64,000 nt of DNA from Hyaloscypha bicolor E. Its lineage: Eukaryota > Ascomycota > Leotiomycetes > Helotiales > Hyaloscyphaceae. Location: the NCBI RefSeq assembly GCF_002865645.1, contig NW_020194541.1, positions 909,181 to 973,180 of the forward strand. The letters run 5' to 3'. Positions 33,344-47,440 of this stretch are shown piece by piece (the first letter of the stretch is position 1; each line of letters begins with the position of its first letter). The notes below the pieces were generated by a model. That model worked only from the letters and a program-made list of their open reading frames with translations. It was not told the DNA's origin and searched no databases. The translations under genes and the position numbers were made by a program.

Positions 33344-36300
33344 TTAACTCCAAGCCCTAAGAATCTTCCTCTTCAGCGTATTCAACGCATCCGTATCCTG
33401 TGCGCCCAGCGGCTCACTCCCCAACAGCTCCAGCAACTGATTAACATCATCCGCATTCTCATCACTGCCAAACAGGCGCGTGTTACTGCGGATACACTCC
33501 TCGTACCACTGGCCCAGCACATAAATGATGTGTTTCGCCAGGACTTGTTTCCGAATTCCAGTGAAAGGAGCAACATTGTGATACCACATGCTTTGGATGT
33601 TGGCGACAATGGATTCGAAGGGGAAGCCAACAGAGATGAAGAGGTCCTCGACCCAGGTGCGTGGGCCGACGTTGTTCTGGTATTCAATGGCGTATTGCTC
33701 GATCATGGGGATAAGGAGGGCGGGCGAGAATGTGGTTTCGGAGAGGGAGAGGCGGTGCGCCATGTCACGCATCACGTTAACGATTGCCTCATAGGGTTGT
33801 TGGGTGCCGTTGTTGTTGAGGGCTTTCTGATGTGTGGCATCGATGAGGGATTGCCAGGTGGCGCTGATGTCTGCTTCATTGCGGTGCGAGGCGGCTTCGT
33901 AGATGGTGAGGCAGATGTCGAAGTAGGATGCTTGGTCAGCGTATTCGTTGTAGAGCTGAAAAGAGTTAGCAGGGTCGGCTCGGACGAAGTGGAGAAAACA
34001 TACATCCGTCAAGTTCAAGATCTGTCCATCGAGCGCCTGGACCACCGTCACCTTTCGTTCTGCTGGAACACGCTCATCGGCACTCAGTCTGTGCAGCAGC
34101 TCATCTTGAATGTTGGCGACATCAAGGAGTTCTGTGACTTCATACAACAGAACCTGGCGTGCCTGTCTGCCAATGCCTTGGCTTTGCGCCGAAGCGTTTG
34201 CCTTTGCTCTGCTGAGATATTCGACTCTCTTCGCCAGAGGGATAGCGAATTCGCTCTTAGCCAAATCGAGTTGAACAACTGCTGCCTCGTAGAAACTGTC
34301 GCGGTGGGTGTAGTATCTCCATAACAGATCAGCTCTCTCGACATCGGTGGTGGCTGATCGAGTAAGGAATTCAATCACAAATTGCGAATTGACAGCAAGA
34401 AGCATTGCTTCCCAGCCTTGGCTGAGGTACCACTCGTATAAGCCGAATTGGAAGAGTTCATCATCTGAGTTGTTGACGACATCATGAGCTTCGCTTCGTT
34501 TTGTTGCAGCAAGAGTGGGTCGACCGTCGATCACATCCGGCTCTGCGCTGGTAGCAGCATCGACGGCCATTATGACCTGGTGGACGAGATTGTAGCATTG
34601 CTTGCGGAAGTTGTAGAGAGGAATGCGAGCATCATTGGCAGGCTTCTTCTCATTGACCCATGCCAATGCTCTGTTCCCACGGTCGGATTCAGAAGCGACA
34701 TGAAGAGCCAGGCTGATTGCACCAGCGTAGAATCCAAGGGCTGTGTATTGATCGGCAGCATTCTGAAGAGTCTCAAACGAGAGAGAGCCAGCCACATCAT
34801 TGAAGAGTCGAAGACTTTCATTGAGATGGGTGCGTCCCCCGTCACTGTTCCCGCCAGCTTCCGCAGCCTTGTTCAGGAGCTCTTGAGCCTTGAAGATGAT
34901 GGCATCGCCAGCGCTGCAGAAGCTACCACATCGGCGCCTGAGTGCATCCGCGACGACGTCAACACTCGCTCCTCGGGCAATATTTCGATTGACAATGGCC
35001 TTGACCAACAGCTTGGCGAGATCTTTGCCCTGGCTGGAAGAGAAGAGAAGTTCGTATGTTAATTCACGAAGTCGCTGCTTGACAGAATCATCAAGAGAAG
35101 TCCAGATCTCGTCTATTCGCTCGTCAAAGAGCATCTGAACGAATGAGATACCTTCGATGATGCTTGAGTTCAACTTCTGGAGGGAGTGGAGAGCTTGATG
35201 TTCGCCCTGGAGAGCAATTTCCTCCTGTTGGCTGGCAACGCGTTGAAGACCTTCCGGTCCAGCAAGCCCTTCGATGAATGACTTGTTCTTCTCCAGAAAT
35301 GTCGCCAACTTCGTCAAGTCATCTTGCACACTCGTCAGTTTTAGCAGAGTAACCGTCGACTTGATCTTCATCGGCCCCCCATCCTTTGGTGGCACTACTT
35401 GTGTGATGACGGATGCCTTCCAGAGCGATCGGACCAATCGCGCCATATAGAGTGCCAGTCCTTCGTGCCGTGAAGATGGTCGCACATTGTCAACAGCCTG
35501 TGATGGACCCTCGGACACCATGTTCTCATTCAGTGATGGTCGTCCTCCGAATTCTACAAAGCACTTTCGAGCCAACTCCAATGTCTCAGGGTCGCTGGCT
35601 CGGGCCAGTCTCGGGTCGCCAGGAGTTACATCATTGCCTTGCCCACAAGCAACAGCCAGAGCAGTTGCAGTTGTTTCACCCCGGCCGTAATGTCGAATGA
35701 ACTTCTTGATCTCAACTTCAAGGGCTTCATCACCACCTTGATTACGGATCGCAGCAGCGAATATATCCACCAGTCTTCTTCGTCTGATAATGTGAATGCC
35801 ATTATTGGTCAGAATAGCAACTTCGGTTGGCGGCTCGTCATATTGGACAGCAAGCTCATTCCCGAATCCCAGTGGTTGCGCTGCGGCTGCAAACGGTTTC
35901 GTGACTAGGCCAACGTCCTCAGCGGTACTGTTCAAAGAAATCCAGCAGGCTTGTTCGAAGTATTTTGTGCCCCCCTGTGCAGCTAGATCTTGGACTCGCG
36001 CTGCAATTCTGCCAGTGTCCGGGCCAGCGAGGAAGAGTGAGTCTCGTCCGGAATTGTCGTTCTTTGTGACAAAGCAGAAGAAGAAACCAGGTGGGAAGCG
36101 GAGGCCCTGTTTAGTGAAAGCAAGAGCGAGTGAGCCGGTTTCAGTGGTTGGCTCGGTGCCTGGGTATGCTTGCAGTTGCTGTCCAGGTGGCCTGGGTTCC
36201 AGTCGGGGCGGGAACTTGATGTGCTGTACCTGCATGCTCTGAGGTGCGCCTTGGCCAGTCAGATATCCATAACCTCGAGTCGCGCTCAAGAACAATCGGC

Positions 36301-37556
36301 AGCCGGTGGTAGTCGTAGCCATGAGATGTAGCTTTGAGCCTTCTTTTGCAGAAATCGGGTTGATAGAGCAGATTCTCATGGTGTTGGTAAGAAGACTTGA
36401 TTGCGAGATCATGTGACTGATGTCCCTCAAACATTCTTGCCTCTTCTTCTCGATAACTTGTTGGAGGGTGGTTGGTGAGTCCATGTGGAAAGTTCGTATG
36501 CAAGATTCGGAGGAAAGGGTGTAAAGAAGTCGTCTAGTATCATCCACCACCATTTGTATGACGTGTTCTTGAGTTCTGCTGCCCCATATCTGAGGGACAA
36601 GAGATGTGTAGCCCGGACTCGTGTGATTGATCCTCCCACATCTGCTCGCAAACCACTTCTCCTCTTGTTGATATGTGAGCTCGTGAATCTCGTTGGCGTC
36701 TTTTCCTGAGAAGAAAATGCGCCCAGTTGCTGCCGAACCAGCGATACATTCGACGTTGATGCCTCGGATGGAAATTGACATCTTCGTCGAGTAAAGCGAT
36801 ACCGTCCGAATACCAGGAGTTTCCAGCTTCGAGCCAGGACTCGTGGTAGTTTCCAACTTCGACGCCACGCCTAGCAGAATCATCTCGCTCACAGTCGCAA
36901 CCACCAAAAGATGTGTAATCTCTTTCACGAACACCCCAGCCCTCGGAATAACAAGCTTCACAGCGTTGATAGTGTTGTTCTGCTCCTCGTACCCAATAAT
37001 ATCTGGATTTGGATTCGTGTAGTCCCAGAGATACAGCGCGCTATCAATCGTAACCCAAGCATGGTTCAGATCCGCGAACAGCCCCATCATGGTCGATACC
37101 TGAGACTTATTGTATTGCTCGAAGATCTTGTCTGGGATATCGTACATCTTTGTTCGCTGGAAAGGTGACCATGCAGCCTCGCTGGTATTATTTGGGAGAT
37201 CATAGTCGGAAGAAATGCCTTCTGCTCCATTGTCAGCTCTGTTCTTCGATCTTGGGCGGACACTTACGTCTGACATAGCTATCAAGATCGGGGAAACTTG
37301 CTTCTCGTTGTAACACCTCATTAATTGTTCGAGCCGCTCGTTGAATAGGTCGCTGAGCTTGTGGAGGGGGGACTTCACGCGATTGAGAGACAGGCTGTGA
37401 AGGGTCTCCACTAGGAGCAGCAGGCTGTCTGGTACCTTGTGGTTGGAACATTGGTTGTCGGATGGGAGCTCCAGTCGGGAATCTAGATGCTGCAGGTGTA
37501 TTGAAGTATGCGCCAGGCAAAGGCCGCTGGGGGGTTTGCATTCCGGGGAAAGACAT
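33344..37556 (-). CDS. nup170: Nucleoporin Nup170 (Nup155/157 family)
   Basis: Large inner-ring scaffold nucleoporin at the pore membrane. Exons 37268..37556, 34004..37218 and 33344..33955 give 1371 residues, normal for the family. The N-terminus (MSFPGMQTPQRPLPGAYF, proline/glutamine-rich, then AARTINEVLQREASFPDLDSY) lies in its own exon. After a 49-bp intron follow the beta-propeller part (IFEQYNKSQVSTMMGLFADL, TIDSALYLWDY, VFVKEITHLLVVAT) and the alpha-solenoid. The C-terminal part includes NNVGPRTWVEDLFI and MIEQYAIEYQ. The second intron (33956..34003, 48 bp, GCTAACTC branch) has no stop and is a multiple of three. The open frame extends upstream to 37831, but those residues cross intron 1 and the leader and are not coding. 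Confidence 0.95.
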
Positions 37557-38204
37557 CTTTGCTGCCCGACTGCTCTTTCAAGCGCGGTCGCAATACCAGA
37601 CACGGCGGTGACTTTCGGTCTAGGAAGACTGCATGGGGAACTGCAGCAGCTGAGAGATGGGCGAGAAAGGTTGTGTGGGGGTTCCTGAGGGCGATGTCGT
37701 GGTTGATGGAAGCTTGTAAACACTGACAAAAGTCGAGATGCGCCTCGAAGACGCGTTGGAGGTCGCAACTCAAAATTTCCCAGCCACGCATCACGTGATA
37801 TGAGACACAATAGCAAACGTCTTATTGTCAATGAGGGAGTGTGAATTGTAAGTATGGATGATGAGAATTCTGTTCAAACAATATGGTTGAAAACTCCATG
37901 AAATTTCAGGAGTGGAAAGCTTCGAGGTTGTTCTTGTCTGCGCCTTCTCTTTCACCGAGAAGTCAATTTCAACTCCTGAGCCTGTGGCAATCACACTCTT
38001 CGAAGGTGTTTCAATGCATACATTACTTGCTTCTATTCTATACCCAGATGAGGTATTAAGCTGTTATAAGCAATGCCACCACCATGCAGTCCCTATTCTC
38101 CGATGACCTCTCCTCTGGGTTGTCCATATACAGCATTTCCCATCGCTTTCACCAACAGAACAATCCGCCCCAATGGGCCACATTTCCCTTGATTTCATTC
38201 CCCC
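37557..38204. promoter_or_regulatory. nup170 promoter region
   Basis: 648 bp between the nup170 start and the stop of the next minus-strand gene, without other coding signal. It must hold the nup170 promoter and the reductase gene's 3' end. No specific site recognised. Confidence 0.4.
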
Positions 38205-39290
38205 TCAAGCTTTCTTCGCTTCCCTCTCCGCCTTCCTCAAAGCCCTCTTCCTGATTCCCTGATGCATCTCCTTATTCTTCACCACCACCATCTTCCCCCC
38301 AATCCCCACCGTGTTCTCCAACCACCACTGCATCAACGCATGCCCCGCAAACGGCGTACTCGTATAGGCCATATTCTGCGCTCCGCCACTCCTCCCAATC
38401 TTTCCCAGTACAGCCTTGACGAACGCTCTCGGATTTGGGATCAGCATGCTTGTCTTCCTCACTTTCGACATAGCAGTCGTAACCAAGTAGCTCAAGCAAA
38501 GCTCGACATCTACCCCACTGCCCGCCAACTCCCCACCTAGCGCCGTAGACCACTGCTGCAAGAATGCCTTGCTGCCCGAATACGTAGCCAGTAACGGCGT
38601 AGGCAACCACCCGCCAAAACTCCCCATCGTAAGAATCAGTCCTCGTTTCCTTTGCACCATACCAGGAGCAACAATCTGCGTCACGTGGAGTGTGGCAACA
38701 CAGTTAATCGCAATAATATCCCTCATCTCCTCCTTCGGCGTCTGAATAAACGACACAGGGATAGCATGACTCTGCCCGACATTATTAATCAAAATTCCCA
38801 CATCAAGTCCATCAACCAGCGCCTTCAACTTCGCATAATCGCCCTCCTCATTCTTGCTGAAGTCCATAGCGAGGATCTTCACGTCGATATTCGAGCCCGC
38901 ATACTTGGTCTTTATTTCGGAGGAGAGCGTCTCGAGTTTCGAGGCAGTGCGCGAGATGAGCAGCAGGTTGAAGCCTTTTTGCGCGAGCTGGATGGCGTAT
39001 TCTTTTCCGAGGCCGTCGGAGGCGCCGGTTACTACTGCCCAGGTGCCTTTCTTGCCGTATTTGCGGAGCTGGAGGGCCAATTAGCAGTGTACTCTTCTAT
39101 AGTCTTCGTGGGGTAAACCTACATTCGTTCCTGGCAGGACGAATAAGCTGAGCAGCAGTCGAATGTAGCTGATGAAAAAGCGGGCGATGAAGAAAAGTCC
39201 TACGAAGGAAGTGCCGTAGACTAATGGACGAGGGGCCTTCTCGAGAATAGCGCCAATATCCATGACTGCGGTCATGTCTGGTGTTGTCAA
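38205..39290 (-). CDS. Very-long-chain 3-oxoacyl-CoA reductase (KAR, Ifa38-like)
   Basis: ER-membrane reductase that reduces 3-ketoacyl-CoA with NADPH in the fatty-acid elongation cycle, also supplying sphingolipid chains. Exons 39123..39290 and 38205..39068 (54-bp intron) give 343 residues, the family size. A hydrophobic N-terminal anchor (about residues 25-52) precedes the Rossmann fold. TGASDGLG is at 70-77, NNVG at 151-154, catalytic Ser about 206, and YSGSK gives Tyr219 and Lys223. The C-terminus is lysine/arginine-rich, ending in AKKA, as in other ER-resident members. An in-frame ATG at 39260 could also serve as start. It is arranged head to head with erg28. Confidence 0.93.
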
Positions 39291-39537
39291 GATTGATGCT
39301 GACGATGTCGATGTATGATGGTGTTGTTGAGGTCAGGTTGAGAGCTTCACCCCTGTCCGTCGTTCCTGATCTGCAGACGCGGCCGCGTCTAAATTCCCAA
39401 GAGCTGTCTCCAACGACACGCCTCAAGAAAAAGCAATGTTAGCCACCATAGCTGAAATTCTATCTTGACGACAACCTCCCCGTCTTCCCCATCTCGGACT
39501 TTTCAATTGAGTCCGCTGTTCAAGGCCCAACCCCAAG
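39291..39537. promoter_or_regulatory. Bidirectional promoter, reductase / erg28
   Basis: Only 247 bp separate the two divergent starts, so both promoters overlap. A perfect 16-bp palindrome AGACGCGGCCGCGTCT occupies 39375..39390, the strongest candidate for a shared regulatory site. Its two CGCGG/CCGCG halves resemble sites bound by zinc-cluster dimers, but the factor is unknown. Confidence 0.6.
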
Positions 39538-40070
39538 ATGGCATCCCTAATCAGCGCAATCCAATCCCTCCTCCCGCAACACGAAGGCCTGTTGCCAAAA
39601 TGGCTACTTTTCGTATGCCCCCCCTTTTCCCTAAGTCAATTGCCTTCATATGCTGAGAAACAGCTTGCCAGGTCGCCATAACAGCATTCGGCAACACAAT
39701 CCAATCCTACACCACCCTCTCCTTCACCTCCCGCGTCTACGGCGGTCCCACCTCCTTCCCCACAGTCCCCAACCCGACGCCCACGACGCCTCCAAGTCTC
39801 AATCGCCAGGTCACTCCGCTATCGTCTCGGACATTCGGTACATGGAGTTTGATACAGGCGTTTGTGCGGTTATATGCAGCATACAACATCGATAACCCGG
39901 CGTTTTACCAACTGGCGTATTTGACGTACCTGGTGGCGTTTGGACATTTCATGAGCGAGTGGTTTTATTTCGGGACGTGCAGGTGGGGAAAGCCGCTTGC
40001 GGGGCCGGTGGTGGTTAGTACGGGGACGCTGGTTTGGATGTTGTGGGTTTGGGGGGATTATGTACAGTGA
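39538..40070 (+). CDS. erg28: Ergosterol biosynthesis scaffold Erg28
   Basis: Small ER membrane protein that tethers the C-4 demethylation enzymes (Erg25, Erg26, Erg27) and Erg6. Exon 39538..39612 (MASLISAIQSLLPQHEGLLP) joins 39672..40070 across a 59-bp intron, giving 157 residues. Family features are ITAFGNTIQSY, a proline/threonine loop, TFGTWSLIQAFVRLYAAYNI with the typical FVRLYAAY, then LVAFGHFMSEWFYFGT and two further hydrophobic spans. Four membrane helices are expected. It shares its promoter with the ketoacyl-CoA reductase, so two ER lipid genes may be co-regulated. Confidence 0.93.
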
Positions 40071-40281
40071 GCAGGACTTGGGAGAAGAGGTCTGGGAAGG
40101 AGCTTGGCGTAATGTGAAAGAACTGGGAAAGGGAGTAGGACTAGGAGGAAGGGGAAGTGTAGATATGGGGTGGGTATAAGACATTGTATCACAAATTTAA
40201 ATGCTAATGAGGAGGAATCTTTCCACCGAGCTTCTGTCCCGACTCCAAATGCGCGCTCTGCCTCCCAAATATGCTCCGGTT
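40071..40281. terminator. Convergent 3' ends, erg28 / gal7
   Basis: 211 bp between two facing stop codons. Must contain both polyadenylation regions; no clear individual signal was identified. Confidence 0.35.
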
Positions 40282-41645
<1,364 letters not shown>

Positions 41646-42773
41646 CTTGGCACTGAGAAACAGAATACAGAGGTAGAAGAATCCAATTGAGCATGCAGGA
41701 GCCCAATTGGATTTATAACTGGGGAGAAGCTCGTGGAGTTGAAGAAAAGAAGTGTCCAAAATCCAAATCTTGCTTCTGACCATGGCGGGGTCCTCCCTGG
41801 TGCTTGGACCTTCTTGACCCGCGCCAATCGCTGAGCTTCAATTCCGACGCTTCACTCTCTCCCGCATCACTCCTGGTGACGCCGCCACCCCCCTTTTCTT
41901 CTTCTTCTTAATGGAAATCACACCTGCATTTCGTCTCTCCCACGCATTGAGCGCCTCCAATCGCCTCTCGCACCATCAAACATGGATGCTTTTTTCTTGC
42001 TTGATTTACCAGCCAAATTGTTGGGATTGAACGGCACTCGTTCCATGCAGGCCGCGCGCCTGGGGTACCTGGTAGGGTTATGATGAGTCTTGGCCATTGA
42101 CTCCATTGTGTTTGAGATTGCGGGCAAGAAGTCTTCGAGTGTCAGATATCTGACCTGATCCAATCCATTTCAACCCCGACACAATCTATCTACCATTCTG
42201 AGTCTGGGCAGTTCCGTTGCTGCTTGGCTGATACCGTGGATGATGCTCTCTCCTCTCGAATATCGACATCTTGATCGTCCTTGATTCTCGTCTTCTCTGG
42301 CTGTCTCGTCGCTCTATTAATGGCATTTATGATATAGGCGTGCGATGGCCATTCAAAGGCAAGTTCACTCCCCAGCGCGGGAAATCCCCATTGTTGGTGA
42401 AGTGTGGCGCCACTTTTTTCAAGCCGCAGCGTCTTCAATCAATATTTACAATTTCCACTTTGCCACATTGGTCAACAAAGCCAAGTCCCCCTATGATTTT
42501 TTTTCCTCGCACAAACGCCCATGATCGAGAGCTGAGTGTTCGAGGCGAGCTGGAGGGGGCTCAATAATTGAGCTGATGCGGCGCTTGCCGTTGCTAAAGA
42601 CACCACACTTTCCTCCTTCCAGAGCCAAGGACTTCTTTAACATTCTGAGTTTCTGTCTCGCACTTGAATTTTCTCTCTGATGTTCGGACGTTGATTTTGC
42701 ATCAAGCTGCGATTTTAGGAACGCTTTATTAGCCTTTGTTTGTCGGCCCTGCTTCGACCTCCGGGGCAGCATA
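41646..42773. promoter_or_regulatory. Divergent promoter, gal7 / membrane protein
   Basis: 1.1 kb between divergent starts, with several short frames on both strands that show no domain. No discrete operator could be picked out. Confidence 0.4.
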
Positions 42774-44435
42774 ATGGCCTCTAGGGACGTGCTCGTCGCT
42801 CTTCCAATGAGCTTTGTGCTCAGTGCCATTTTGCTTGGTTTCTACCTCGTTGTATTCCTATTAATATTGTTCACTGGGATGCTTTCGGGTTCAGAGAGCT
42901 TTGCCTCACGTTGGTGGTGGCTATTAATACTCGGTACGGCTCCAATTCGCAAACCCCTCTCTAATACCCAATTCCCTGACATCGCTCTATAGTTCGAATC
43001 GCCGGAGCTTCTGCAGGCTTCGGTGCAACTTACAAGAAGCCACTCCCACCCGATCTTTCCGCGCAGTACGCAATAACCTGGCTCTACGATATCGGCACAC
43101 TCTTCATCGTCATGTCCATACTCCGAACAAGCTTTATGATCAGTGAAAACAAAAATTTATGCTTGTTCAGTATTACACGGCGTATTTGGGGCTTCCTTCT
43201 TTTTGCTCTTTTGAATGTTGGCTGGATTCTCCAGTTAATTCTCGCGGGCTCAGAACAGAGCCCAAGCCTGGATCAGATTGGCCACACCTGCCATGGAATG
43301 GCGATTACTCTGCTCGCCATCACACTGGGACTAGCTTCTGTTCTCACTGTAAAGCCTTTCCTGGCAAGATGGAGTAGTAGATCGCACTCAACCACTCCAA
43401 CTGGGTCCAGTCACTGGCTGTCTACATCACTTTCATTCTACTTGCCATTCGCATCATTCCCGATTTGCTCAGGGTGTGGACGCGTCGCAGTCCGACCAAC
43501 CTCTCCTATATTTTGACGGGGATGGTGCCCGACTTCTTCATCGTGTGCGGGTGGATCTGGCTTGGGCGAGGGATATGTCGCTGGGACCGGCGATTCAAAA
43601 AGCTAGGCCACAAAGCTCCAGAAATACTACGAAGAATGTGGTTCGGATGGAAGATACTTGAATACGAGAAGAGATATTTGGAAAGAGATACCAGCATTTA
43701 CTCCACGATTAGCAGCAGTTTGGTCCTACCTGACAAACCTCAAACTTGCTCAATCGAGGTCCCGGGTCTCCTGGATTACATGAATATTTCACCTCATATG
43801 ACCTTGTCCAACGCCAAGAGAAGTTGCTTGCACGTCCAGGAATTCTCGCCGCTGCCGAGAAGCTCATGCCGAATTTAGCTTCACCAAGTCCACTTGGAGG
43901 TCTCAACACACAGGCGTATACGGAAGAAATTTTGGCCCAGAGGCTCAGGGACTTCAAAACAGCCTGTTCAGGGCGCGTTACTTTTTTCAGGAAAGAAGTC
44001 TACCCACGAGAAGGGTCTCCTTCAGAGCTGGAAGCCTCTTCAATCTTCATGACCACTCTTTCGAAACCACCAACGAGATCTCTTGACTGTGGAGCCAAAT
44101 TCTACAACAGAGAAGAGGTAGTTCAGCTCGTAAGGCTGTTGAGGACACTGTGCCAGGCAGCAGTCTCCAACCTGTGTTTCAAAGTTCCGCTCTCACACTC
44201 CGTCTTCCATTATCCAAATTGGATAGTCGATATACCTGAGACACTAGATCGAATGAAAAGCTACCTAGTCGCTGTGAATGGATATTCTTTCCATGAGGCG
44301 GACGCGGTTGTTGCGAAGTGGGGAGAGCATATACTGAATGAACGAGGGCCACCGATTGTACGTTGGGGGAATGACTATGTAAGGAGGGAAGCAAATACGC
44401 ATCCGTACTTGTATTGGTTCCTGGATGATGTGTGA
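42774..44435 (+). CDS. Seven-helix membrane protein with cytosolic C-terminal domain, unknown
   Basis: Not recognised by name. Exons 42774..42933, 42993..43348, 43411..43717 and 43759..44435 give 499 residues. About seven hydrophobic helices come first: LSAILLGFYLVVFLLILFTG; RWWWLLILG; WLYDIGTLFIVMSIL; GFLLFALLNVGWILQLIL; MAITLLAITLGLASVLT; SLAVYITFILLAIRIIP; and MVPDFFIVCGWIWLG. A soluble part of about 260 residues follows with RQEKLLARPGILAAAEKLMP, DCGAKFYNREEVVQLVRLLR and YSFHEADAVVAKWGEHIL. The helix bundle is receptor-like in layout, but no receptor motif was recognised. The junction at 43718..43758 is uncertain: a 41-bp intron fits the frame, but one missing base in the CAAACTTGCTC stretch would do so as well and would keep about 14 more residues. 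Confidence 0.75.
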
Positions 44436-47400
44436 AGAGTGCTAACAGACCGATACCCATTTATGCTTGCGAATGGGCTCTCTTGTATCGAGAATGCGGT
44501 CTTCATCCATTAACATCTTCTTAAATCAACAACCTGACTTACATCTCAAAGCATCGGGTCCTGTGTCAGTCAATACGCCGTGTAGAACGAAAGCTCGTTT
44601 CTCAAAGTTTGTTTCTCAACTAATTTAATATCTCAGTCATCGCCTTCAATCGAATCACGCTGCTGTCAGCTATTGTGGAACATCCGGCTCCAGGTTCCTC
44701 GATTAGGAAGCAGTTAAACCGGTTCCAGGACTGAAGGTTTATCCCAACTCGACTTGTGTCTGAAATCTTTTCAGTCTGAACATAGTCTGTCCCTCCAACT
44801 TCAGAATGTCCAGCTGCTTGTACAAATCCTCGAAGCTATGCGTTTTGTTTTATGCCCTAGCCAATGCTTTATCAGTCATAGTGCCTGTGAGTTGTAAGGG
44901 TCGTTTGAAGAAGTCTGGTTCGCTAAACGTCCTATGTTAGGTGAATCACTTGAGATGTGAGTGAAAGTCCTATCGCCTTTTAATTGTTTTCACAACGATA
45001 TTTCTTCCAGCGTCTCATCTGTTACAACAGCATCTCTGAGGCAATTCTCCCACCCCTCGCCTTGCCTGCAGCCCTGAGGCCGGTTTGCTAATAAAAGAAG
45101 GTAACAGAGTCGAATGTGGCTATATAGGTTCTTGCGGCAGAAACTGGATGGATGCCGAATCGAACATGAGAGGTGTAGGTGGCGTAGAGTTCTTAAATCC
45201 AAGAAACACACATTCGAACGTATTCGAACCTGCAACACAAGCATTCCCTGTCAGGAACCAAGTTTAGCGCAATGGCCCCGCGAGTCGACCCGAAGGAATT
45301 CAGCTGGGCCCTTTCAGAGAAGAGCCAGTGGAGGGGAGTCGAAGAGAACAATGAACTTCATTAGGTTGCTAAGGCACCCGGCCTGACACTCTCAGGATAG
45401 AGGGGGCAAGCGTATAATCCGAGGCGGCGAATACCTAGTGTGGAAATTAGTCCACGGTTCATTGGCAGCTGTTTAAGAACATCCCACGTTCTTATGCGTC
45501 GACATCGAGATTTCGAGTTCCTTGTAGTTTGGAAAGTTGAAGGATGACTGAGAAAATAATGTTAGAATGTGAAAGTTGGAAGGTCCATTGAGCGTACATA
45601 TACTTTTCTGGCTCTCTGTTCTTAACTTTGCATGTGTATGGCTGCCATAGAGAGGGGAGGATCTTAACGAGTGATCAGCAAGGATATGAAGGAAAGCTGT
45701 CTAGCTAAAACGCGATAGTCAGGAGCATTTCAAGAGCCCCAAATAGCTAATTGCCGGGCAACTGCCAAGAACGTAAATGAGCCAACCATACACTTTTCGA
45801 TGCTACTACAACACCAACTTCGGAAGGCTTCTGGCTCCAGTAATCTCTAAGATGTTCTCATCAAGGGGAAACAATAATTTATCCGTACGAGAGGGTTCTG
45901 TTTAAGCGAGTCAATATGCCATTATTTTATCAAGAATCAAGATGAAGATTCACAAGTTTTCCCACATCTGATACCCAATGATATTCTCGGACTCTATACT
46001 TTGTTTCACACAGGAGGTGCAAATAAGAAGATTATCCGGCTCTCACAGTGTGACGATGAGCGTAGAGTACTAGAGAAAGGCTGATCAATTGCTGTTCTAA
46101 GAATTCTTCAAATAGACTTGAAAATCACTTGGTCCACTATCTTCAGGGCCCAATATTGGGATAAATGGGGTGTGCCATCGCGCCCATGGCACTCAAATGA
46201 TCTTGAATCACAATGTAGGCTCCGAAGATCCGCATTTTGTCCACCCTCCATCACCCACATTCGGCTGCAACTCACCTCCATGTGTGACGCGTCCTTAATC
46301 ACCTCGTTCCACATGTACATCACGCAATTTGCCCTGCCCTTGTCCTTGTGATCAGGACAACGTGTGATAATGTTAATCTGAGAAACTCCTTTATGACTGC
46401 CGAGTAAGTGCCGAGAATGTCATCTAGCTCAAGGACCAACTTTCCGCCCGAGCGAATCGGACCATCCACCCAGTTCTGTGTCTGATGGGCCAAATTTTGT
46501 TAACAACCAGCCTTAAAAGGATGTCACCGTGTCAGAAGACTGACTTTCTACCAATTCGGGCTCCGGTATAACCAGATCTGTTACGTGTGATTTCTTACGG
46601 GTGTCGCTACCTTCAAAATGTTGGGATCCTCTGTAACCCTCGAAAATGGTGGATTGAAAATCGAAAGCACCGCACGAAAGCTCTCTCAGCTCTCGGGCGA
46701 TTCTATCTCCAGTCCTGCAATCTCGGGATCGGCTGCTCCCTGAACTTGATTGCGATATCCGGGGCATAATTACCTCAGTTCTCACAGCTGATAATTGTAA
46801 CTAGTGGCGTTAGGGAGATGACAAAATAATAAGAAGGCGTCGTGTAGCAGCCCCAATTGGCGTTGAACGCGCAATGAGGAATTCGAGGGCCAGGATTCGT
46901 AGCTTGACCACAATTTAGATCAGGAGCTGCAACTAAGGCGAGGTTCTGTAAGAAATCTAAACACCTATATATGGCAGAACGAAAGGTGCAGAACTGCCGA
47001 AAAACAAAGACAAGGATAGTGAACAAAAATTTCCGATGAATCACTCGAGCATGGATGGTGGAACACGAGTATGAATCCCAGCTTCGCTGTACAGTCCGCC
47101 CGAGCTTCTGGTGTGTTCAGGCTGACCTCGTGCACAAAACCACAAAGAACAAAAAGTGCTTACAGAAACCCCAAGTAAACAGGCCCCTGAACCCCTTTAC
47201 CCCAGATCTCGGCAACCATTTAGCCGAGCCGAACCTCGGCTCCCTGCGATTATCTAATCGGTACTTCAACTTCACTCCAACTTCAAGGCATCACGCACGC
47301 AAACATCTCCATTATTCAACACCAATTGCATGTCTCACCATCTTTCCCACCAAGCATTCTCCTCCTACACCCTCTCCCAAACCGCCTGCCCAGTCCTGAT

Positions 47401-47440
47401 CTTCCAGACGCCCTCACGACCCCAACAGGACTCCGCGAAA
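44436..47440. other. Gene-free 3 kb
   Basis: Normal composition, short frames only, no domains or transposon ends recognised. The last 300 bp before 47441 are the hydratase leader; an upstream in-frame ATG at 47330 is possible. Confidence 0.45.

Noticed and set aside
37557..37831. N-terminal extension of the long nup170 frame
   Set aside because: The in-frame stretch above 37218 passes through intron 1 and the leader; the true N-terminus is in another frame starting at 37556.
45190..45300. Possible minus-strand tRNA (GGTTCGAATAC)
   Set aside because: The T stem does not pair and no acceptor stem can be drawn.
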